The notes: generated from the letters alone by a model not told the origin. 64,000 nt of DNA from Zhengitettix transpicula (GCA_037074705.1 CM073591.1:76614532-76678531), one strand, 5' to 3'; numbered from the stretch's first letter, positions 46,001 through 58,924 are shown. Made by a program: numbers and translations.

Positions 46001-48684
46001 GAATCGTTGCCCTCTGGGCTCATAACAATGCTCCTCACACGTCAAGGACAGGCCAAAATCTCCAAATCTGAGATCGGTCCGACCCACCCGAGGTTTAGAG
46101 AAGATGCATTCTAGACTGCTGAGAAGGATCCGAATTTACTCAGAAATCAAATAACTCGCCATTCACATAAAGATGGTTAGAATGCAAAGAGAAATGGGTA
46201 ATGCTTGAAACACGGAAAAGAGGTGCTCGGAATAGTGCGGTACAGAAACTGGACTGGGGGGAAAAAAAAACGGTATAACGTCCAAACTGAATTATTAGCT
46301 AAGTTAAACGGGCATCTAGGACTACTGTTCCCAGGGGATGGAATGTTTAAATGCAAGGGGAATACTAGGAGACGGCGAATAGAATACAAAAGGCGAACAG
46401 CGGACAGCTTAAGGACAGGCTGAGGGAACCCATCAAACCAGTCATACGACTGATAACTGCGAAAGAAAGCCTTCAAACGCACAGGGTAATTCTAAAGTCC
46501 AGTATACCAGCGTACATCAACGTTACCGATTTGTTTTCAGCAGTAAAATATTTACTGATCTTGACTAGCGAATACATCATCTACAGAGTCCTGTATACAA
46601 TTTGTATCCACACACAAGAAAGATCTACAACTTATAAATCTAAACATTCGAATTAAAATAAAAATTACTGGGAGTATCATTAAAGTGTAAACGGAGTTTG
46701 CGAGAAACAAACAAGAGAAAATATGGCTACAGTCGGGTATTGTGAACCAAATCCAAAATAAAATTATTAATCGATACAAAGTCCGAGAAAATATCTCCGC
46801 ACCAATTATTTTATTTATTTTTTAATAACATGAAGGACCCATTTAAAAATTAAAATTCAGCACGATCTCATTTCGTATTTTCTAACTTAAAACTTGTTTT
46901 TTCTTTAAAAAAAAGTATTGAGAAAAACAATGTATGTATTAGGAGTGACTGGACATTCATATTACTTTCCGGGGGAATATTTGATTTTTCGGCGAATGAA
47001 ATGTGCTTCGTAAGAGGCCCTGCAGCTTCGAAGGTGCCCCCAGGAAGTCTAAATTCTGCTGCAACATCCGGCCCTGCACAGAGACCTGGGCGATGCTGCA
47101 GTCTTGGTCCAAATTTTTTCCTTTTATTAATTACACAGAATAAGCGGAAATTGGTACAGCAATCCGTTACTGGCGTAGAGAAAGCTGGAGCAAGAGAGGC
47201 GGAAAATCCAAGGAAAAAATTTCCCCGCAAGAATGCCTCCCCCGCGAATGGCCACGGTGTTACTCACACAGCTCATCCCATCCCGGACCAGAACAGCCCA
47301 GCCAGCTCTTTATACATGCTAATCAGATACCGGGAAAGCTATATCCGGCAGAACGTTGTGGGCACGCTCATTTACTAGTGCTTTTCACTTAATACTACTT
47401 TCTGCTTGCGGTTTTAAGTCGGCCTGTGGGTGACTCGTCGCTGGTTGTGACTATTGACGATACTGTAAAAGGGAAATCACTTTTCGAACTTTCGGGACGT
47501 CATTCGTGTATCCCATTGACTTGTGAGGTTACTCCTCACATCACAGAGAATGCAATATCCCAAGTCTTCCGCGTGTGTCACTCACGAATGTCAAATACAA
47601 AATCCAGGTACGTGAAATATAATTAGAGAATTAATATCGATGGACCGTTGGTTTCTAGAGCCAAACAATTGTCATCTCTCAGAAAATATAAGCAATCGAT
47701 AGACCACTATTTAAACCCACAACTGACATTAAAACTGAACTTCATTGACGCGTGGTAATTTGATTCAAAGAAATCGCAAGACAAATGAGATATAGAAGAA
47801 TAAATGGTTACATTGGTGGGAAAAGACTCTATTGGAACAAGGAGTGTACGAAAGTGAAACACTGATGACTGAAAAGCACGGAAATGCAATGGAAACCTTT
47901 GAAAGTCGGTTTTGTAGGGCGTTATAGTGTACATATAACAGGGCACCAAGAAGGTTTAAATATAAACAGCGAAAAATGAAACCAGAAAAGGGAGACGGTC
48001 ATATTTAAGCATATTTGACTCGATGTTTATATACAGTAACTCGTCCGCCTATCGTGAAATGAGTACGTACCCTTTACAAACTCTAAACGAATACGCTTAA
48101 GTCGAAAAAAATTTATAAGCTTGTGAGTAAGGTCTAAAAATCCAGCAAAACCTAGATTATAATATAATGTAGCAGATTGGCCTCGGCTCAGTTTTTTTTA
48201 GGATTTTCGCCGATAATTTGTAGTCGATACTGCTATCAATCCGCCGACACATCCAACTCTCCCGACGTTCTCAAGAATAGGGCGCCAGAAATATTCAAAC
48301 TTAAGAGATTTCTTTAATTAATTTATACTTTGAGACATGCATATACAACTATCTCAGGACGTGGTAAGATTTAACGACGATGTTCTATAGTTTGCAATTC
48401 CAAAAACTGTAATTGTTCCCTTTTAATTATCAGCTCGACACATTTTGAGCTCCCCCTGTAGATTTATCATGAATTAATTAAAGAAAACTTTAACGTTTTG
48501 ATAATTTCTTCAAATAAAAAAATATATCTGGTGCTCTATTGTTGAGAACTTTGGGAAAGTTGGATGGGTCGGCGGATTGAAGAAATATCTACTACAAATT
48601 ATCGCCCAAAACTCTGAAGAAAAAAAGTCTGAGCTGAGGGCCAATTTGCTACGATATATTGAAGGACTGGTGTTAAACTGTAAG
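43072..48684. other. Long non-coding stretch
   Basis: About 5.6 kb without a supportable gene. A GC-rich patch at 47000-47300 is open on both strands (125 codons plus, 120 minus), a compositional effect; nothing is recognised in either. Frames at 43097-44051 and 45893-46482 likewise match nothing I know. Confidence 0.4.
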
Positions 48685-48696
48685 AACCACGACCTG

Positions 48697-49261
48697 CTTT
48701 ATTTTTATTTTTTAGTGTAACAGGCTATATGAGGGTAATCCACATGGATTTTTAATAGCATAGGAAGGGATTGGAAAGGGGGGATGCGAAAGGGTAGAGG
48801 AAGGTAGCCAAGGGTTAACTAGGGCCCTCGGGGTATAGTTTAATGATCTTACTCGGCATTCGCCTAAAAGTAATGCAGGACAAACCCTAGAAAACCTGCA
48901 TCAAGTAAGTCGGGCATTGGGTACTTGTCCCACGCCCTTCCGATTGCGCGAGAGGAGTTTGATTTGGCGACGCAGCATTCCCTTCTCCGTGCCTCGACCA
49001 GTTTAGCAGGCAGCTGGCCGACTGTTCCAATGGGAACAGAGAACAACTCTTACTGTATGCCCAAGGTCTGTGACCCCGGAACATGCACCTCTCAGAACAG
49101 GCCGAGGTGCCTCGGCTTGTGGGAACCTTAGTCCAAAAAGGAACAGAGGAGGAGGCAACCCCAAAGGTAGCCCCTTCCGTCTCTCCTACAAGGTTCTGCC
49201 TATGAGAGAACAACCCTCGCAAGGTTCATCCTGCGAGAGAATAGCCCTCGCAGACTTATTT
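48697..49261 (-). mobile_element. R1 retroposon, copy 7 (near full length)
   Basis: Flanks AACCACGACCTG (48685-48696) and AACCAGGACCTG (49262-49273) match 11 of 12. A T-rich tail at the left gives minus orientation. The whole body is present, and the sense 5' end has two hairpin units (CTGCGAGGG ... CTCTCGCAGG and a more diverged one). The antisense 68-codon frame is again open at 48925-49131. Confidence 0.9.
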
Positions 49262-49273
49262 AACCAGGACCTG

Positions 49274-52200
49274 GGTTACAGACTAAATTTTATAGATAAT
49301 TTTTTGTAACCTAACGGTAGGTTTTTGTCAAAAACTGATTTACCAGAACTATACTTCGGAAGGGTCTCTGAAATATGTTTTTGTTTGTTTGCCGTTTATA
49401 GGAGAGTTCATATTTGACGCACCGCCAGTGCTCTTTCTCTCTTGGATGCAGAGACATTAATCAGCACTGCAACAGTGAACAAGTGGGACTATCCACCAGT
49501 TGTTCGATGGAGATGTCGCTGTAACCAGAAGGCATCCAGATCCACGTCACGCACGCGTGGATGATAATCTGGAAATAGGCGTGAGAATGAGGGTCAACAA
49601 AATCTCGATGAAATCTCTCCAGGAAGGAAATATGGGCGAATGTGTTCCACTTCCAAGAATTCCGTGGATGCCAACAGGCATAACTTAACGTGTCCCGTTA
49701 CCTGTAATCTGACAGTTAGGTGTTCCTCAGGAGCTACACATTACTGCAACTGTAGGAAAATCTCCTGAGGAGATTATGCAACTTCAGCACTATTATTCAG
49801 ATTTGTCAATTCCAGAAACATGTCAAACAACTCGTGCTGGATAAAGCTACAGTAAGGCAATAACCTAGGATTATGTTCGCGTCGTAGGAAAGAGGATTGA
49901 GCTTGTTAACAGACTTGAGCCTAGAAATGGGAACGTGCGGTGGAAGGCTTCTGGAAGTCGTACAGGTGTGTCCCATCAAACCGAGACTCGGGTGAGGTTT
50001 TGCTGAACGCGTACCTTTAAATGCTGACTGGGAGCTGCAACGAAGTTAGAGGAGGCGCGTAGCTGCGGCCTTGACGGTCGCACCCTTACCCTACCCGCAG
50101 GTCAACCCTGACCCAGCAACGCCCTAGGACGCGACCTTCCTCAACAGCCTCACACCACGCATAAACCTCTCAAAAAAACGTCGCACGATCAACTAAACAA
50201 CCAATTCAAGTATTCACGTTAGATTTTTATGATTCGGTATTTAACACAACTCACTACCCAAACATAACAAACGCCACAAACTGAACGGGTAAATAAAATA
50301 AAATTGTATGTCATTCGTAAAGACAGACCAGTTTCAACAATTAATACTATGCAATATCTGGGATCAGTCCTGGGAATTGAGCTGATTAACAATTTTTACA
50401 GACATTTCAACAACCGCTACAGCCCTTCCTGTTATCAACGTTCAATATTACTTCCGATTCCAAGTAATAAATTGTACATCTGTAACGGAATGTAAATGAG
50501 GAAAAAAAGGGAGAAACGGTTATTTCATTGGTTTTGTTTGGCTTGTTGGAAACAATTTGAGACTTACCTTCGACAGAAATGGCGCCAATTTTTTGTCGGA
50601 TCGTCGCTATAAAAAATGGGAGTCATCAAGGTTGGCCGACCATGGTTATCAGATAATACTGGAGTGTGTATAAAATTAAATATAATAACTTAATATACTC
50701 CTGTTTTAGGACCTGATCAATCGAAAGACTTTCTTGCTATTATGTAGGAGATTTGTTCAGCAAAACAAAACAATAAAAAACCAAAATGAATTAATAATAC
50801 AACATTTGAAATTTTTCTATACCATTCCACAGAAAAAATCATTAATAATCCAATCAATGATAGCTTCATTAGCAGACGTTGAGTAATTTAAACCATTCGT
50901 TTTGTAAAATTATTTTGTCTGATGACCATTGTGAGATCAGATAATTAAATGAAAAAAATTTAGATTTTACGTGTCAAGAAAAAGGGAGTCGGGCTGGTGG
51001 CTTTGAAAGGAAATTTGAAAACTTCGAAAGCGATCGTTGGAACAGAGTTCGCTGCAACTTGGGCAGGTGTTCTAATTAAAAAACCCTGACAAGGCCACGG
51101 CCCTGTAAAGCCGGTACAGCGACTGTTCATGACTCGATTTCAGTCACGGTTCTAAAAACGTCAATTTGAAACTTGGTTAGCTATTAGACTTGACAACTAC
51201 TGTAAAAATAAATATTGACACTTACCTTTAATTTTTTGGTGCGTATGAAGACTGCCTCGATATAACGGACTGAGCTATATTTTTCGTTCACTTATTAACG
51301 AGATTGTTATTTGTTGTCACATATCACTCCCGATCACTCTGAAATAAATCTACTTCTTTTTTCCAACTAAAATTGTCCACCTTTGCACACGCATCGTTTA
51401 CTCGAGACCACTCACGGCTTTACGGCACCGCGCACGGGGGGGTTGGGTGAGGGCAATAAGTGTCCGGCTTAAATTTATGAAAACTGCTGTCAGCAATGCC
51501 AGCCGCTTGCTGGACTTGGGATGACTGTTGGTAAAGCCTCGAGCTTCTGGAGGGGGAAGCCGCGTGGAGCCGTTGGAAGGGAGCATGCGCAAGGGACGTC
51601 GTCGTACACAAAGAGAACAGGTGGAGGGGACTTCCACTGCCAACTGCTCCGACGTAAAATCGTCCGTCATAGCATGGATGGTCATGGTGACAAAACGCCT
51701 ACTTTCATAATCGATTTTCGGAATCATGCTGGATTTCATAAGTCTCCTTCTTGTCGTGTCCTGAACCGACTTCCAAATACGGTTGGCAGAGATTTGTTCA
51801 ACTTTTTCATCATCTGTCAGAGAGACGAAAGTATCAGATAGGAGAAAAGAAGATGGAATCCTACGTTTCGAAAAGTAAAAGACAGTCCGTTTTCTGTTAT
51901 AAAGACGGGAAGTCTACTATCTTAATTATGCAGCTTATAGCTGTGGTACTGATTATTTCTAATGTTCGAAATTCCGACTTTGTCCTTTTATAGGCAATAG
52001 AACCCCCCCCCCCAATTACTGATAATTGAATCCACACTGTTAAAATAATTCTAATTATAAAATTCAATAATTATTCATCCAGACATCCCAAATAATTATA
52101 ACACGATCGACAACCTTTTCGTGGACTGAACTAACCATACGAGTCTATTAATAGTATATTCCCAAGTAGCCTGTTTATTTTTCTGGATAATGTACACCAC

Positions 52201-53549
52201 ACCAATATTGTTAATAAAATTTTCATTCCTTATTTCGTCGGTCTATTGTTTTGTAGCAAACGATCACGTATTTATAGATAAATGAAGAAATATGTATTAC
52301 TGTTTTTTCAGAACTCCTGATTTACAATGCATTTATTGGTCTCGAAGATATTTTCTATATAAGCAAAACTTTAGCAATATTACTGTCGTTTTTATATTTA
52401 TATTTCATGTTCCTGCGCTCAAGAACATCAGGACTACGAGAGTTTCGGAGCTCGAAACATTTTTCCGAAGCTGCTTGAAATGCGTGATTTGTTATAATAA
52501 AATATTTTTAAATCATTTAGTTTTTACATGAATTTCTCGAAGTCGTAAATTTTGCGTTCTTATTCACGCACCAGATTCATTCCTTCTAATTTTAACATTA
52601 AAATTTATTGTCGTTATTTTTTATATTATTCCACTTTCAAGAAATTTTCTCTCTAATGAATATATTAAGCTTTCTGATTCATGTATTTCCAATAATAAAT
52701 TTTAAACTTCTCATTTGAGTAAAAATGTATAGGTATGTATTAATCTTGTATTTTAAAAAACAGATAAATATGTTTGTACGTAACTTAAGACGTGAAAAGT
52801 ATTTAATAAAATGATATGTAAGCAGAATTGCCCTATTTCCACAACACAGAACTAATTAAATCATTAAGTAAATACAAGCTGATTTCTAAAGGTTATAAAC
52901 ATCCATTTTCAATATTTACATCTGTTCAGTTTTCGTGTCCATACAACCCTGAACGTGTACATTTAAAAAAGTCGGTTTCCAAATACGAATGAATTTTTAT
53001 TACTTGAAAAATTCTGTCACAGAAAGTGATATACACTTTTAATAGTTTCTGCGTCATTCCTTTCTAAGCCTGTTCTTAAATAAACAAACTTATTCACGTC
53101 CTCTGCTACACCTGGAACAATTTTAATATCTCTGTTCTCGGTTTGTTACAGACAATAGCATCACTTCTGCCTTTGTTTTATGTTTAGCAGGAATGTTTCA
53201 ATAGTATACTTTGAAGTTAATAAATTACAACGCATATCAAGGGGTCCAAGTAAGTGTTGAAGACATTTTTCTAATAAAAATAGCGGGAAAGTCACGTCTC
53301 CACTCCAGAAAAACTAATTAACATCTAATAAATATGAATAAGTTGAAATTATTAGGCAATTTATTGAAAATTACTTTTAATTTTGATTGACCTAAATATT
53401 TCAACGAAAAACCTCTGCAAACATCACGCCACTTTTTAAAACCAACAAAATTTGCGTCTGTGTGTGTTCTTACCCGGAAATAACAACTTACTAGTTTATA
53501 TTTCATAAAGGTTGAAATGAAAATATAATACGTGTGTTTTAAAATATAA
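49274..53549. other. Long non-coding stretch
   Basis: About 4.3 kb with no supportable gene. The GC-rich patch 51400-51720 has frames on both strands (113 minus, 106 plus), unrecognised. An 11-base C-run is at 52003-52013. Confidence 0.4.
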
Positions 53550-54290
53550 TCTATCTATACAATAAAAAAAGATGTGTGTATGTATGTAGGTATTTAAGTA
53601 AATTTCTATACATATTTATACGCGTGGTCAGATTAAAACAATTTATTGGTACACATATTCTTCAAACGACGTGAAACGGAACTGTGGGGGTCAAAACCCC
53701 CTAGCATAAAGCTGGAAATAATTATAATTAAAAAATAACAATTTGTGTTAAATAACTGCGCGTAAAGAGACGGAGACGTTACTACGCACGAGCAAAGGAA
53801 ATAGTTCCTTTTTCCGTTATGAAATAAAGCAGAAATATTTTCATTGAATAAAAATTATAATTTTATCCAGTAATAGTACTATATCGAATGATAATAAAAA
53901 ACAATACGAAATACTTTACGATCCTTGCGGAAAATGTAAGTTAATTTTCGCGCCATATTAGTGACTCCAATATGGCGACCATTTGTTTACATTGTGTATC
54001 TAGCTAACAATTTCATCAATTTAATCTTTCGTGATGTCTGTAGACTGAGAGACATTTATATCCTGCAATACTCAATGAGTATATTTAAGTATTCTATTCG
54101 TAAAGAAATTCGAAGGGATGTTTGTTGGTACTGATGCAACAAAATTCAATGTATTTTACAACTGTTCAATTAATGCACTATCGGTCAAAAGTATGTACGA
54201 AACTACGAACAGTTAGATTTCACTTCTTGACTCAAGATAAATATAGAATTAAATACTTTACCGGGTTTATAAAATTACACGGGCAACGAC
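53550..54290 (+). mobile_element. Possible decayed Helitron-like element
   Basis: The left end TCTATCTATACAATAAAAAA followed by GATGTGTGTATGTATG, and the right end TACACGGGCAACGACGAGC followed by ATATAA, resemble the TC start and GC-rich GGGC..GCC.GG hairpin end of some insect Helitrons. The terminal CTRR is not clean and no Rep/helicase remnant is seen, so this is tentative. Confidence 0.25.
53951..53977. promoter_or_regulatory. Inverted repeat with paired GCCATATT sites
   Basis: CGCCATATT, 9-nt spacer AGTGACTCC, then the exact complement AATATGGCG. GCCAT/ATGGC is the core of YY1/Pho sites, so a dimeric site is possible; this is inferred from sequence only. Confidence 0.35.
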
Positions 54291-54341
54291 GAGCATATAA
54301 TAATTATATAAAATAGCCAAACGAAGTGATTATATAAAAAC

Positions 54342-54380
54342 CACTCAATGTTCCTGGAAACTTTGTTCCTTTCGTCAAAG
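54342..54380 (-). ncRNA. Hammerhead-like motif, left arm of copy d
   Basis: Minus strand TTTGACGA, stem II GGAA/TTCC, then GGAACATT. The core is mutated at several invariant positions but stem II still pairs. Confidence 0.25.
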
Positions 54381-54494
54381 GATTAAAAACACAAGAGCCG
54401 TGAGTGACACAACCGCACAATCCAGCGTTTTTGAAAACTTTGTACCTTTCGTCAGGTGATAAGATTGTGTCACTCATGGCTCTAATGATTTTAA

Positions 54495-54534
54495 TCACCT
54501 GGAAAAAGGGACAAAGTTCCCAGAAACGCTGTGT
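54495..54534 (+). ncRNA. Hammerhead-like motif, right arm of copy d
   Basis: CAC-CTGGAAA in place of CTGANGA, stem II GGGA/TCCC, GAAACGCT-GTGT. Stem II is intact and the first catalytic box is mutated. Confidence 0.3.
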
Positions 54535-54590
54535 GGTATTTGTATAATCACTTCATGTCTGCCATTTCGCTATTTTAACTCATTATTTTC

Positions 54591-55902
54591 TTACATGTTA
54601 TTAAATAGTTGCTCTGGAAGGGAGACGTTGCTATTTTTATTATAAATTTTTGCTATGGTTTATAATAATCAAATTAAATTTGAAGTTTTGCTGTCGCCAC
54701 TTGTTACACAGGGTGTATTGTAAATTGTGAAACGTTATCATGCTATTGCTGTAGACGTTACTTATCTCGCAGGAGCTGTAAGGCAATATTTACATTGAGG
54801 CAACCACATTGCCGGGTATATTTGAAATTATTTGGCAATGGTGCATTCACATTAAATATGTTGCCCCGAGTGAGTTAACTTTACAAGAAATATTAAACAT
54901 AATTATCAAACATTTGTACATTTTCCTGCGATTCTTTCTTGAATATAATCACGGAGAAAATAAGTGGAGAATCCGCTTTAAGAATATGGGATTATACGAA
55001 GGAATTTTTAACAAACATGTGAAGGAAATACAACACCAGTCGGGGATATTATTTATCTAAAAATGAAAAAAGTTAGAGACAGAGTCGGTTAGACAGCAAT
55101 GCACATGAAAGGAAAAATATCGACCCTAAAAAGTATGTCAATGGTAGTAGCATAGACAAGTCTCTATTTCTTAACAGAATCTCAAAGAAGTGTTGCGGAA
55201 AAATAATTTCGAGATAAAGATGTAAGCATTTAACAAGCCTAAGTATATTATTCATGTCTGTGGCAGTAATTGTAATATTGAAAATTTGTCTATAGGCCTA
55301 CAGTCAATATTCCTAAAATTGAAAACATTTAACTAGTAAATCACTAAATAAACAAATATTAAGTCAGGCTTGAAAGTTGGATAACTTCACTTTAAATGAA
55401 CAAACTGACACAAACTCTCTAAGCAGAATATATTACGCTGTTTTATCTTTTAAAGTGCACAGTAGTGGTTAACTGTTTGTATCTTCATGTGATATTTTTC
55501 GTTACGTAATAATAGCAATTGATAAGGTCTTCATAATTGTAGAGGAAATGTATTATTCAAATTTAGTAAAATTTTCCGTATAGACCAATTTTTAATTTTT
55601 CTCTCATCAGTACAATTCATAATGAAATACTTGGAAACAAATTTACCAGATGAGCCTAAATAATTCGACGATAAATTTTTCATTGGTTTCAATAGATTTA
55701 CAGATTTTTTTTTGTATGTCCTGCGATTAAAAAGAACTGAAATACGTTCGACAGATGTCAAAATAATATCAATCATTTTTGACATAAAAGGTTGGAAATT
55801 CTGGTAGTAATTGAAAACTTACTGGTTTTTATTGTAACTTTAAGAGTTATAATTTAATGAAAACACTGTCATGAGTTAAAATTATTTGCACCGAAGATAC
55901 TG

Positions 55903-55907
<5 letters not shown>
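54591..55907. other. AT-rich non-coding stretch
   Basis: Nothing recognised. Confidence 0.5.

Positions 55908-55956
<49 letters not shown>
55908..55956. repeat. (TA)n microsatellite, left part
   Basis: 49 bp of alternating T/A that abuts the LTR-like element. The tract resumes at 56971. Confidence 0.95.
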
Positions 55957-55959
<3 letters not shown>

Positions 55960-56967
55960 AGCAATAGTTAATTAGACCATTAACTGTTTGGACATAAAAT
56001 TTTAATTGTTCGATAAATCCATTATAGCGGTAAGGCGAGCAGAGCAACAATAGCGCTCAGCTCTGTTGCTTTGAGAAAATGTCGAAATGGAAATGCGCGC
56101 TCAAACTCGAGAGCACTAGGATAGTCAGTTGGCGGAGAAACATTACGAGGAGCGGAACAAGTAATAAAACTTGAGCAGAGACTAGACATCGTTAATGTAT
56201 AACTAGTTAAAGTTGTGAATTAATACAAAGAAAACATTCACGGAAGTATTGAAACGTAAATATTGGAAAGTAATAGCAGGTTTTCGTCGGAATTGAGCTT
56301 TCCAAAATCTTCGTGGAGAAATTAATCCAGGAGAACATTGGTAAATTATTGTGGAGCGGAGCAGTCAACGGAATACAGCCAATCTTGCCAAATATTAAAA
56401 TGAAGTGTAGAATCAGTGAAAACCAAGGCCTGATATTAAATAATTATAGAGTCCGAACGAGGTAAAATTGATTGTTCTGGTACCAGACCGACGGTCCGTA
56501 AGTAACATAATTTGAATAATATTGTAAACGCTAATTAAAGGATAAAGTCAGATTTCGTTCTCTTTTAATTTCCAATAAAAGTTAATTTCTTTACTTTTTA
56601 ATTTATTTCATTCTATCGACATGTTGTTTAGATAAATTGTAAACTGTTTTGTTAATAAGATTTTAAATCGTTTTTTTTGTGTTCATGTTCAAACCCAGTA
56701 AAGGCCCTGAGATATAAAAAATTGTGATTGTAATTGTTTTGAGTAAGAAGTAACAATTTGATAATAAATTATATTTTATTTGTAAATTTTGATTATCTTT
56801 TCATTTAATTAAAGCCTACCTGTTGATCATTACAATAATGGTTCCACAACGTGGGGCAAATTAATTTAGATTAGTACCTGATGTTTATTACATAAATGGC
56901 TACCACAACGTGGGGCTCGAATTCTTCAAAAATTAAATAAAGTTAAATTATCTACCTGTTGATTATT

Positions 56968-56970
<3 letters not shown>
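55957..56970 (+). mobile_element. LTR-like element (solo LTR or collapsed LTR element) inside (TA)n
   Basis: Begins TGTAGCAATAG and ends GATTATTACA (TG...CA), and both sides are (TA)n, so it interrupted a microsatellite. Internal polyadenylation-like AATAAA (for example CCAATAAAAG near 56573) and a GC-richer 5' third fit an LTR. The terminal module TACCTGTTGATCATTACA occurs at 56817-56834, in a diverged form at 56875, and again at 56953-56970. The first two are each followed by a CCACAACGTGGGGC stretch resembling the AACGTGGGGC of insect retroelement junctions. The true 5' LTR may therefore end at 56834, with leader sequence and a scrap of 3' LTR after it. No gag/pol is present. Orientation is inferred from the end modules. 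Confidence 0.6.

Positions 56971-57004
<34 letters not shown>
56971..57004. repeat. (AT)n microsatellite, right part
   Basis: 34 bp of alternating A/T that continues the tract cut by the LTR-like element. Confidence 0.95.
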
Positions 57005-57006
<2 letters not shown>

Positions 57007-57139
57007 TAAGATATGCAAATTCTGATTTTAACACTGCTTTCAATAACCACATTCATTTTTTTGTTAAATTTGGATTATTCGTTGAATAACACTGTTACTA
57101 TGAAATATGGGATGTTTCGTGTTTACAGCACACTAAACT

Positions 57140-57170
57140 ATTGATTACTATATATATATATATAATCAAT
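57140..57170. repeat. Inverted repeat with (TA)n loop
   Basis: ATTGATTA at 57140-57147 pairs with TAATCAAT at 57163-57170 around a (TA)n core, so it can form a cruciform. Confidence 0.8.
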
Positions 57171-58920
57171 GACATCTAAAAAAAATATCCTCTACATCGG
57201 TTTCTTTAGATGAAGTTTTTACGTACTTGTCTGTTTTCTCCTCCATTCTCTAGATGTATATAATTCACGTTGTACATATCAAAGTAAATCGTCAGGAATA
57301 CTCACACAATGAATAAATTTGAAATGGTTTCTGTAAATTATAAAATTCGAATGACTCAGGTGAAATTGCGGGCACTTGGAGTGATTTCGTGATTAATGCG
57401 GGAAACCTGCGATTGGAATGAGCAATTCGTCTCAAAGTGAGTGATGACGCAAGCCGCAGCGCCTCTGGAGGCGAGGTCAACGAATAGAAGGTCGGCTGGA
57501 AGGATGTTCGGTGGGAGGGCATTGCACCCGGTGAATTTGCTTAGCGGCCAGGCGTTTGCACAACGGCGACGTCCAGCTCAAAAAGGAGGAATATATCGTC
57601 AATACAGGATGTTGTGGAATTACAGAAACAAAAGACTATCGATTGGGTCATGGAAAAAATAAACAGAGAAAGCCATCAAAGTCGACGAAAATACAACACA
57701 AGGCTGCGGAGGCAAAACTGAAGGACGATGTCTGGAAAGAGAAACGCGGTTTAAACGGGAAACAGTCTCAGAGTACACTTTATTGGTACCGAGTTTGACC
57801 GAGCCTTGGCTGAAATTGCAATCTTTCTGGTTCAATGAGACTACGATGCTTCGAGTGTCCGATACCAGATTAACATTACGAATTGACGATTCGTAACATT
57901 TCGCGTGGAACATTGGAATATCTAGGACTCTGACAGTCATCTTAAGGTCTAAGGCACAATGATCACAAGCATTTCTGTTAGGAAACAACAACCAATTCTT
58001 AGCAAGAAAAATATATAGATACGTGACTAAGTGCTCGTACAAGTCTCTGCCATTCTTCCAGTAATTATAAATTGTTCAGATAACACCAAAATTTGCGCCC
58101 AACGGGATTGATTCTACGCTTAACGTAGTCCCTTCCTTATCAGGAGATTAGAGAACTTTTCTGACAATACGTTGCTTGATTCTGTCGGATCTTTATATTT
58201 TCCTGGTTTCGTTCATCTGATCACAGATATTATGATAGAGGCACGATAGATTCATTCCTGGAAACACGTCGACTTACATTACTCTCCATTTGCTCAAGCT
58301 CATATTCGTAACGTGCCCAAGAGCTAGTGTTCCATAATTCCAAAAATGAACTAAAGTAATTTGTGTTAACTAAATTTCAAACTTGAAAGGATCCCTTGCT
58401 CATTATCGATTACATCTTATTAATAGAATCATAACTTCCCATTTTAAGCCAAACACGATGATTATGAACTATTTAAATATCTGTACCATAATTCATTATT
58501 AATCTTTGTTTAATTCGCTAAATGTGCATGATATATAAAACTAAGATAAGAGTATATATATTTTCCAAGTCTTTAGACGTTTTTAAAATTAATACTTTTT
58601 AACGGGATTATTTTGAAATCTTCTTTCTCCTGTAGGTTTAATACTCCGCACTTTGAAGTCATTATTGTTATTTTCCCTTCATAATGATGCAGTTCCACAG
58701 CCTTGGATGTAGTTGTTCAATTATGTGCATTGTCTACACTGCAGCTCACCTAACAAGAAAAATAAAAGAATGGAGTTAGAAAGGGTTTGCTGACTGTACC
58801 AATTTTCTATATATCTTTCGAAAGTTAATAATTATAATTATGTGACAATTTAATTTTTCATTAAATAAATTCCATTGCCCATGAGTCAGAAAAAATTAAT
58901 AAAGCAACAGATAAAAATAT
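57171..58920. other. Non-coding stretch
   Basis: GC-richer patch 57400-57800 with overlapping frames on both strands (140-codon minus frame 57620-58042), none recognised. Confidence 0.4.
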
Positions 58921-58924
58921 AATT

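Larger units (their letters stand above)
54313..54590. mobile_element. R2 / PLE fold-back cluster, copy d
   Basis: Three arms of the family lie together: a left arm (54313-54420, minus), a partial second minus arm (54421-54462) and a right plus arm (54463-54590). Left and right pair over AATAGC ... GAAGTGATTATA, TTCCTGGAAACTTTGT and GAGCC.TGAGTGACACAA. No coding remnant remains. Extra partial arms are compatible with tandem pseudo-LTRs known in Penelope-like elements. Confidence 0.65.

Noticed and set aside
47001..47378. Overlapping 125- and 120-codon frames as a gene pair
   Set aside because: Opposite-strand overlap over the same GC-rich 300 bp is a compositional effect; neither translation resembles a known family.
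51398..51841. Frames on both strands around 51.4-51.8 kb as an exon
   Set aside because: The minus frame looked protein-like but I could not tie it to a family, and no splice-site pair was convincing.
57620..58042. 140-codon minus frame as a gene
   Set aside because: Unrecognised and overlaps other frames on the opposite strand in a GC-richer patch, as expected by composition.
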